From the NCBI GenBank assembly GCA_031761405.1, contig JASEVX010000003.1, positions 20,325,849 through 20,389,848 on the forward strand: a stretch of 64,000 nt of DNA, in the 5' to 3' direction. Positions 56,196 through 64,000 of the stretch are shown here, piece after piece. The DNA is from Serripes groenlandicus (lineage: Eukaryota > Mollusca > Bivalvia > Cardiida > Cardiidae). How positions within the stretch are numbered: the stretch's first letter is position 1; each line of letters opens with the position of its first letter. Below the pieces are notes generated by a model. The model did not search any database. It had not been told where the DNA came from and worked only from the letters and a program-made list of their open reading frames with translations. The translations under genes were made by a program, and so were the position numbers.

Positions 56196-59100
56196 CAAAA
56201 CTACATTTTAAAGCATGGCGGGCAATTGCTTCTCTTACCACAATGTGTTCAGGTCTATTGCATAGCTGGGTTGATTCACCCAGGGATCACGAGTGTGTGA
56301 ACTGACGGGGTGGTATGACTGGAATGATGTGGAAAACGGCCTAAAACACCCAACAATACAAACAAAACGACCTCTGAAAGCAGGGCGGGCAATTGCTCCC
56401 TTTGTCACAGTGTGTTCAGTACTATTAAGTAGCTGGATTGAATTACCCAGGACGCATGAGTATGTGAACAGTGCGGGTGATTTGACATATATGATGTTGA
56501 AAACGGCGTAAAACACCCGACAATACAAACAAAACGACCTTTGAAATCATGATTAGCAATGGCTCCTCTTTCCACACTGTTTTCAGTCCTAACGCATAGC
56601 TGGGTTGAATCACCGAGGACGCATGAGTATGTGAACAGTGCGTGCGATTTGACATATATGATGTTGAAAACGGCGTAAAACACCCAACAACGCAATCAAA
56701 ACGACCTTTGAAGACATGATGAGCAATGGCTCTTCTTACCACACTGTTTTCATTCCTATTGCCTAGCTGGGTAGAATCACTCAAAAGACATGAGTATGTG
56801 TAAACAAAACGACATTTTAAAGCATGGCGGGCAATTGCTTCTCTTACCACAATGTGTTCAGGTCTATTGCATAGCTGGGTTGATTCACCCAGGGATCACG
56901 AGTGTGTGAACTGACGGGGTGGTATGACTGGAATGATGTGGAAAACGGCCTAAAACACCCAACAATACAAACAAAACGACCTCTGAAAGCGGGGCGGGCA
57001 ATTGCTCCCTTTGTCACAGTGTGTTCAGTACTATTAAGTAGCTGGATTGAATTACCAAAGACGCATGAGTATGTGAACAGTGCCGGTGATTTGACATATA
57101 TGATGTTGAAACCGGCTTAAAACACCCACCAATACAAACAAAACGACCTGTGAAATCATGATTAGCAATGGCTCATCTTTCCACACTGTTTTCAGTCCTA
57201 ACGTATAGCTGGGTTGATTCTCCCAGGTCCCATGATTTTGTGAACTGTGAGAGTGATTGGACATAAATGCTGTTGAAAACGGCATAAAACTCCGTACAGT
57301 GCACCCAAAACGACCTTTGAAAACATGATGAGCAATGGCTCCTTATACCACACTGTTTTCAGTCTTATCGCCTAGCTGTGTAGAATCACACAAAAAACAC
57401 GAGTATGTGCACTGTGATGGCGATTGGGCATACATGCTGTTGAAAACGGCATCAAACCCCAACAATGCAAGCAAAACGACCTTTGACAACATGATGAGCA
57501 ATGGCTGTTTTTATCACAATGTTTTCGATAGTTCATTTATAGGGAGTGTATGCATGTGGGAACGGGGTTATGGGAAAATCGTTCACTGTACCGCCGAAAG
57601 GGATTTGTCCTGCAGAGGTGCGAAGACCCGTGAACAGATATTAACCCTTTCCCACATGCAGATATTTTATCCCACTTTCCACACTTATTTAGTCATGCAA
57701 CAACTCGCTTCCAAGATCAAAACCCATACAATGCAAACAAAGCGACATGTTAAAGCATGGCGGGCAATTCCTTATCTTGCCACAATGTGTTCAGGTCTAT
57801 AGCATAGCTGGTTTGATTCACCCAGGGATCACGAGTGTGTGAACTGACGGGGTGGTATGACTTGAATGATGTGGAAATCGGCCTAAAACACCCAACAATA
57901 CCAACAAAGCGACCTCTGAAAGCAGGACGGGCAATTGCTCCCTTTGTCACAGTGTGTTCAGTACTATTAAGTAGCTGGATTGAATTACCCAGGACGCATG
58001 AGTATGTGAACAGTGCGGGTGATTTGACATATATGATGTTGAAACCGGCGTAAAACACCCACCAATACAAACAAAACGACCTGTGAAATCATGGTTAGCA
58101 ATGGCTCTTCTTTCCACACTGTTTTCAGTCCTAACGTATAGCTGGGTTGATTCTCCCAGGTCCCATGAGTTTGTGAACTGTGAGAGTGATTGGATCTACA
58201 TGCTGTTGAAAACGGCCTAAAACTCCGTACAGTGCACCCAAAACGACCTTTGAAAACATGAGGAGCAATGGCTCCTTATACCACACTGTTTTCAGTCTTA
58301 TCGCCTAGCTGTGTATAATCACCCAAAAAACACGAGTATGTGCACTGTGATGGCGATTGGGCATACATGATGTTGAAAACGGCATCAAACCCCAACAATG
58401 CAAGCAAAACGACCTTTGACAACATGATGAGGAATGGCTGTTTTTATCACAATGTTTTCGATAGTTCATTTATAAGGAGTGTATGCATATGGGAACGGGG
58501 TTATGGGAAAATCGTTCACTGTACCGCCGAAAGGGATTTGTCCTGCAGAGGTGCGAAGACCCGTGAACAGATATTAACCCTTTCCCACATGCAGATATTT
58601 TATCCCACTTTCCACACTTATTTAGTCATGCAACAACTCGCTTCCAAGATCAAAACCCATACAATGCAAACAAAACGACATGATAAAGCATGGCGGGCAA
58701 TTGCTTATCTTGCCACAATGTGTTCAGGTTTATAGCATAGCTGGTTTGATTCACCCAGGGATCACGAGTGTGTGAACTGACGGGGTGGTATGACTTGAAT
58801 GATGTGGAAATCGGCCTAAAACAACCAACAATACCAACAAAGCGACCTCTGAAAGCAGGACGGGCAATTGGTCCCTTTGTCACAGTGTGTTCAGTACTAT
58901 TGAGTAGCTGGGTTGAATCACCCAGGACGCATGAGTATGTGAACGGTTCGTGTGATTTGACATATATGATGTTGAAAACGGCGTAAAACACCCAACAATA
59001 CAAACAAAACGACCTTTGAAATCATGATTAGCAATGGCTCTTCTTACCACACTGTTTTCCTTCCTATTGCCTAGCTGGGTAGAATCACTCAAAAGACATG

Positions 59101-62100
59101 AGTATGTGTAAACAAAACGACATTTTAAAGCATGGCGGGAAATTGCTTCTCTTACCACAATGTGTTCAGGTTTATTGCATAGCTGGGTTGATTCACCTAG
59201 GGATCACGAGTGTGTGAACTGACGGGGTGGTATGACTGGAATGATGTGGAAAACGGCCTAAAACACCCAACAATACAAACAAAACGACCTCTGAAAGCAG
59301 GGCGGGCAATTGCTCCCTTTGTCACAGTGTGTTCAGTACTATTAAGTAGCTGGATTGAATTACCCAGGACGCATGAGTATGTGAACAGTGCGGGTGATTT
59401 GACATATATGATGTTGAAACCGGCGTAAAACACCCACCAATACAAACAAAACGACCTGTGAAATCATGATTAGCAATGGCTCATCTTTCCACACTGTTTT
59501 CAGTCCTAACGTATAGCTGGGTTGATTCTCCCAGGTCCCATGAGTTTGTGAACTGTGAGAGTGATTGGACATACATGCTGTTGAAAACGGCCTAAAACTC
59601 CGTACAGTGCACCCAAAACGACTTTTGAAAACATAATGAGCAATGGCTCCTTATACCACACTGTTTTCAGTCTTATCGCCTAGCTGTGTAGAATCACCCA
59701 AAACATACGAGTATGTGCACTGTGATGGCGATTGGGCATACATGCTTTTGAAAACGGCATCAAACCCCAACAATGCAAGCAAAACGACCTTTGACAACAT
59801 GATGAGCAATGGCTGTTTTTATCACAATGTTTTCGATAGTTCATTTATAAGGAGTGTATGCATGTGGGAACGGGGTTATGGGAAAATCGTTCACTGTACC
59901 GCCGAAAGGGATTTGTCCTGCAGAGGTGCGAAGACCCGTGAACAGATATTAACCCTTTCCCACATGCAGATATTGTATCCCACTTTCCACACTTATTTAG
60001 TCATGCAACAACTCGCTTCCAAGATCAAAACCCATACAATGCAAACAAAACGACATGTTAAAGCATTGCGGGCAATTCCTTATCTTGCCACAATGTGTTC
60101 AGGTCTATAGCATAGCTGGTTTGATTCACCCAGGGATCACGAGTGTGTGAACTGACGGGGTGGTATGACTTGAATGATGTGGAAATCGGCCTAAAACACC
60201 CAACAATACCCACAAAGCGACCTCTGAAAGCAGGACGGGCAATTGCTCCCTTTGTCACAGTGTGTTCAGTACTATTGAGTAGATGGGTTGAATCACCCAG
60301 GACGCATGAGTATGTGAACGGTTCGTGTGAGTTGACATATATGATGTTGAAAACGGCGTAAAACACCTAACAATACAAACAAAACGACCTTTGAAATCAT
60401 GATTAGCAATGGCTCCTCTTTCCACACTGTCTTCAGTCCTAGCGCATAGCTGGGTTGAATCACCGACCGAGGACGCATGAGTATGTGAACAGTGCGTGCG
60501 ATTTGACATATATGATGTTGAAAACGGCGTAAAACACCCAACAATACAAACAAAACGACCTTTGAAATCATGATTAGCAATGGCTCCTCTTTCCACACTG
60601 TCTTCAGTCCTAACGCATAGCTGGGTTGAATCACCGAGGACGCATGAGTATGTTAACAGTGCGTGCTATTTGACATATATGATGTTGAAAACGGCGTAAA
60701 ACACCCAACAACGCAATCAAAACGACCTTTGAAGACACGATGAGCAATGGCTCTTCTTACCACACTGTTTTCATTCCTATTGCCTAGCTGGGTAGAATCA
60801 CTCAAAAGACATGAGTATGTGTAAACAAAACGACATTTTAAAGCATGGCGGGCAATTGCTTCTCTTACCACAATGTGTTCAGTACTATTGAGTAGCTGGG
60901 TTGAATCACCCAGGACGCATGAGTATGTGAACGGTTCGTATGATTTGACATATATGATGTTGAAAACGGCGTAAAACACCCAACAATACAAACAAAACGA
61001 CCTTTGAAATCATGATTAGCAATGGCTCCTCTTTCCACACTGTCTTCAGTCCTAACGCATAGCTGGGTTGAATCACCGACCGAGGACGCATGAGTATGTG
61101 AACAGTGCGTGCGATTTGACATATATGATGTTGAAAACGGCGTAAAACACCCAACAACGCAATCAAAACGACCTTTGAAGACATGATGAGCAATGGCTCT
61201 TCTTATCACACTGTTTTCATTCCTATTGCCTAGCTGGGTAGAATCACACAACAGACATGAGTATGTGTAAACAAAACGACATTTTAAAGCATGGCGGGCA
61301 CTTGCTTCTCTTACCACAATGTGTTCAGGTCTATTGCATAGCTGGGTTGATTCACCCAGGGATCACGAGTGTGTGAACCGACGGGGTGGTATGTCTGGAA
61401 TGATGTGGAAAACGGCCTAAAACACCCAACAATACAAACAAAACGACCTCTGAAAGCAGGGCGGGCAATTGCTCCCTTTGTCACAGTGTGTTCAGTACTA
61501 TTAAGTAGCTGGATTGAATTACCCAGGACGCATGAGTATGTGAACAGTGCGGGTGATTTGACATATATGATGTTAAAACCGGCGTAAAACACCCATCAAT
61601 ACAAACAAAACGACCTGTGAAATCATGATTAGCAATGGCTCATCTTTCCACACTGTTTTCAGTCCTAACGTATAGCTGGGTTGATTCTCCAAGGTCCCAT
61701 GAGTTTGTGAACTGTGAGAGTGATTGGACATACATGCTGTTGAAAACGGCCTAAAACTCCGTACAGTGCACCCAAAACGACCTTTGAAAACATGAGGAGC
61801 AATGGCTCCTTATACCACACTGTTTTCAGTCTTATCGCCTAGCTGTGTAGAATCACCCAAAAAACACGAGTATGTGCACTGTGATGGCGATTGGGCATAC
61901 ATGCTGTTGAAAACGGCATCAAACCCTAACAATGCAAGCAAAACGACCTTTGACAACATGATGAGCAATGGCTGTTTTTATCACAATGTTTTCGATAGTT
62001 CATTTATAAGGAGTGTATGCATGTGGGAACATGGTTATGGGAAAATCGTTCACTGTACCGCCGAAAGGGATTTGTCCTGCAGAGGTGCGAAGACCCGTGA

Positions 62101-64000
62101 ACAGATATTTCCCACATGCAGATATTTTATCCCACTTTCCACACTTATTTAGTCATGCAACAACTCGCTTCCAAGATCAAAACCCATACAATGCAAACAA
62201 AACGACATGTTAAAGCATGGCGGGCAATTCCTTATCTTGCCACAATGTGTTCAGGTCTATAGCATAGCTGGTTTGATTCACCCAGGGATCACGAGTGTGT
62301 AACTGACGGGGTGGTATGACTTGAATGATGTGGAAATCGGCCTAAAACACCCAACAATACCAACAAAGCGACCTCTGAAAGCAGGACGGGCAATTGCTCC
62401 CTTTGTCACAGTGTGTTCAGTACTATTGAGTAGCTGGGTTGAATCACCCAGGACGCATGAGTATGTGAACGGTTCGTGTGATTTGACATATATGATGTTG
62501 AAAACGGCGTAAAACACCCAACAATACAAACAAAACGACCTTTGAAATCATGATGAGCAATGGCTCCTCTTTCCACACTGTCTTCAGTCCTAACGCATAG
62601 CTGGGTTGAATCACCGACCGAGGACGCATGAGTATGTGAACAGTGCGTGCGATTTGACATATATGATGTTGAAAACGGCGTAAAACACCCAACAACGCAA
62701 TCAAAACGACATTTGAAGACATGATGAGCAATGGCTCTTCTTACCACACTGTTTTCATTCCTATTGCCTAGCTGGGTAGAATCACTCAAAAGACATGAGT
62801 ATGTGTAAACAAAACGACATTTTAAAGCATGGCGGGCAATTGCTTCTCTTACCACAATGTGTTCAGGTCTATTGCATAGCTGGGTTGATTCACCCAGGGA
62901 TCACGAGTGTGTGAACTAACGGGGTGGTATGACTGGAATGATGTGGAAAACGGCCTAAAACACCCAACAATACAAACAAAACGACCTCTGAAAGCAGGGC
63001 GGGCAATTGCTCCCTTTGTCACAGTGTGTTCAGTACTATTAAGTAGCTGGATTGAATTACCCAGGACGCATGAGTATGTGAACAGTGCGGGTGATTTGAC
63101 ATATATGATGTTGAAACCGGCGTAAAACACCCACCAATACAAACAAAACGACCTGTGAAATCATGATTAGCAATGGCTCATCTTTCCACACTGTTTTCAG
63201 TCCTAACGTATAGCTGGGTTGATTCTCCCAGGTCCCATGAGTTTGTGAACTGTGAGAGTGATTGGACATACATGCTGTTGAAAACGGCCTAAAACTCCGT
63301 ACAGTGCACCCAAAACGACCTTTGAAAACATGAGGAGTAATGGCTCCTTATACCACACTGTTTTCAGTCTTATCGCCTAGCTGTGTAGAATCACCCAAAA
63401 AAACACGAGTATGTGCACTGTGATGGCGATTGGGCATACATGCTGTTGAAAACGGCATCAAACCCCAACAATGCAAGCAAAACGACCTTTGACAACATGA
63501 TGAGCAATGGCTGTTTTTATCACAATGTTTTCGATAGTTCATTTATAAGGAGTGTATGCATGTGGGAACGGGGTTATGGGAAAATCGTTCACTGTACCGC
63601 CGAAAGGGATTTGTCCTGCAGAGGTGCGAAGACCCGTGAACAGATATTAACCCTTCCCCACATGCAGATATTTTATCCCACTTTCCACACTTATTTAGTC
63701 ATGCAACAACTCGCTTCCAAGATCAAAACCCATACAATGCAAACAAAACGACATGTTAAAGCATGGCGGGCAATTCCTTATCTTGCCACAATGTGTTCAG
63801 GTCTATAGCATAGCTGGTTTGATTCACACAGGGATCACGAGTGTGTGAACTGACGTGGTGGTATGACTTGAATGATATGGAAATCGGGCTAAAACAGACA
63901 ACAATACCAACAAAGCGACCTCTGAAAGAAGGACGGGTAATTGCTCCCTTTGTCACAATGTGTTCAGTACTATTGAGTAGCTGGGTTGAATCACCCAGGA

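Larger units (their letters stand above)
50961..64000. repeat. Satellite array, ~167-bp monomers in variable higher-order units
   Basis: Tandem monomers of about 167 bp anchored by 'caaaacgacctttgaaa', 'gcaatggctc', 'ccacactgttttcagtc', 'tagctgggttgaatcaccc', 'gcatgagtatgtgaac' and 'gatgttgaaaacggcgtaaa'. The left edge is near 50961; the right edge is beyond the window. A long variant (264 bp) carries 'cactgtaccgccgaaagg' and recurs nine times; a short variant (108 bp) recurs as well. Between the first and last long variants I count about 71 monomers. Open frames of 60-217 codons occur on both strands in register with the repeat. They are not conserved as proteins independently of the DNA and I do not call them genes. 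Confidence 0.95.

Noticed and set aside
50978..63956. Dozens of open frames of 60-217 codons on both strands, some repeated nearly identically (for example the recurring 72-codon frame beginning MCELTGWYD)
   Set aside because: They repeat in step with the 167-bp satellite, occur on both strands over the same DNA, and change by DNA-level indels. No protein motif, start context or splice logic supports them.
48120..64000. CRISPR array
   Set aside because: Units are fully repeated with no unique spacers, and the genome is eukaryotic.

Overview
This is a gene-poor, repeat-rich stretch of an animal nuclear genome. The mix of repeats (tRNA-derived SINEs ending in an 'aacggcgtaaaacac' tail, LINEs whose ORF1 begins with a 2A-like NPGP motif, 'gatcacc...gtccgtcgtcc' dispersed repeats, and MITEs with 'ttaaccctttcccac' ends) looks like a bivalve mollusc. 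The species cannot be fixed from the sequence alone. I found no complete, undisturbed host gene. Nearly every recognisable coding stretch is a broken gene copy or part of a transposable element.

Layout. 1-765: decayed C-terminal half of a carbohydrate sulfotransferase (Sulfotransfer_2 type), running in from the left edge. 2.0-3.0 kb: ORF1 relic of a LINE with a decayed 2A-like motif. 3.2-9.3 kb: foldback elements, a LINE 3' tail, a Ty3/Gypsy integrase relic on the minus strand, and SINEs. 10.0-17.0 kb: a LINE (A) with ORF1, endonuclease and reverse transcriptase. It is split inside the RT by a second, 5'-truncated LINE of the same family (B), whose reading frame carries only two stop codons. 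19.5-21.8 kb: a minus-strand RT scrap, a deleted hAT element with terminal inverted repeats and a BED-finger relic, and a dispersed repeat. 27.2-30.5 kb: relic of a multi-copy FEN1/XPG-like nuclease gene, cut in two by an hAT element whose transposase frame is open. 32.9-37.0 kb: MITEs and a nested pair of dispersed repeats, one with an internal 165-bp tandem array. 41.6-42.1 kb: a 485-bp TIR element. 43.2-47.5 kb: a decayed LINE (D) of another lineage. 48.1-49.1 kb: a 73-bp minisatellite. 49.5-49.8 kb: two foldbacks, one with perfect 36-bp arms.

From about 50.96 kb to the right edge the window is one tandem satellite. Its monomer is about 167 bp, with a 264-bp long variant and a 108-bp short variant in a variable higher-order pattern. 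Parts of the monomer resemble the 3' tail of the local SINE and the terminus of a local MITE, so the satellite may have been assembled from transposon ends. The many open frames in this array on both strands are by-products of the repeat, not genes.

The strongest points for follow-up are the nested LINE pair, the 2A-like motifs, the split nuclease relic, and the arithmetic structure and possible transposon origin of the satellite. Homology calls rest on motif recognition by eye; no database search was run.
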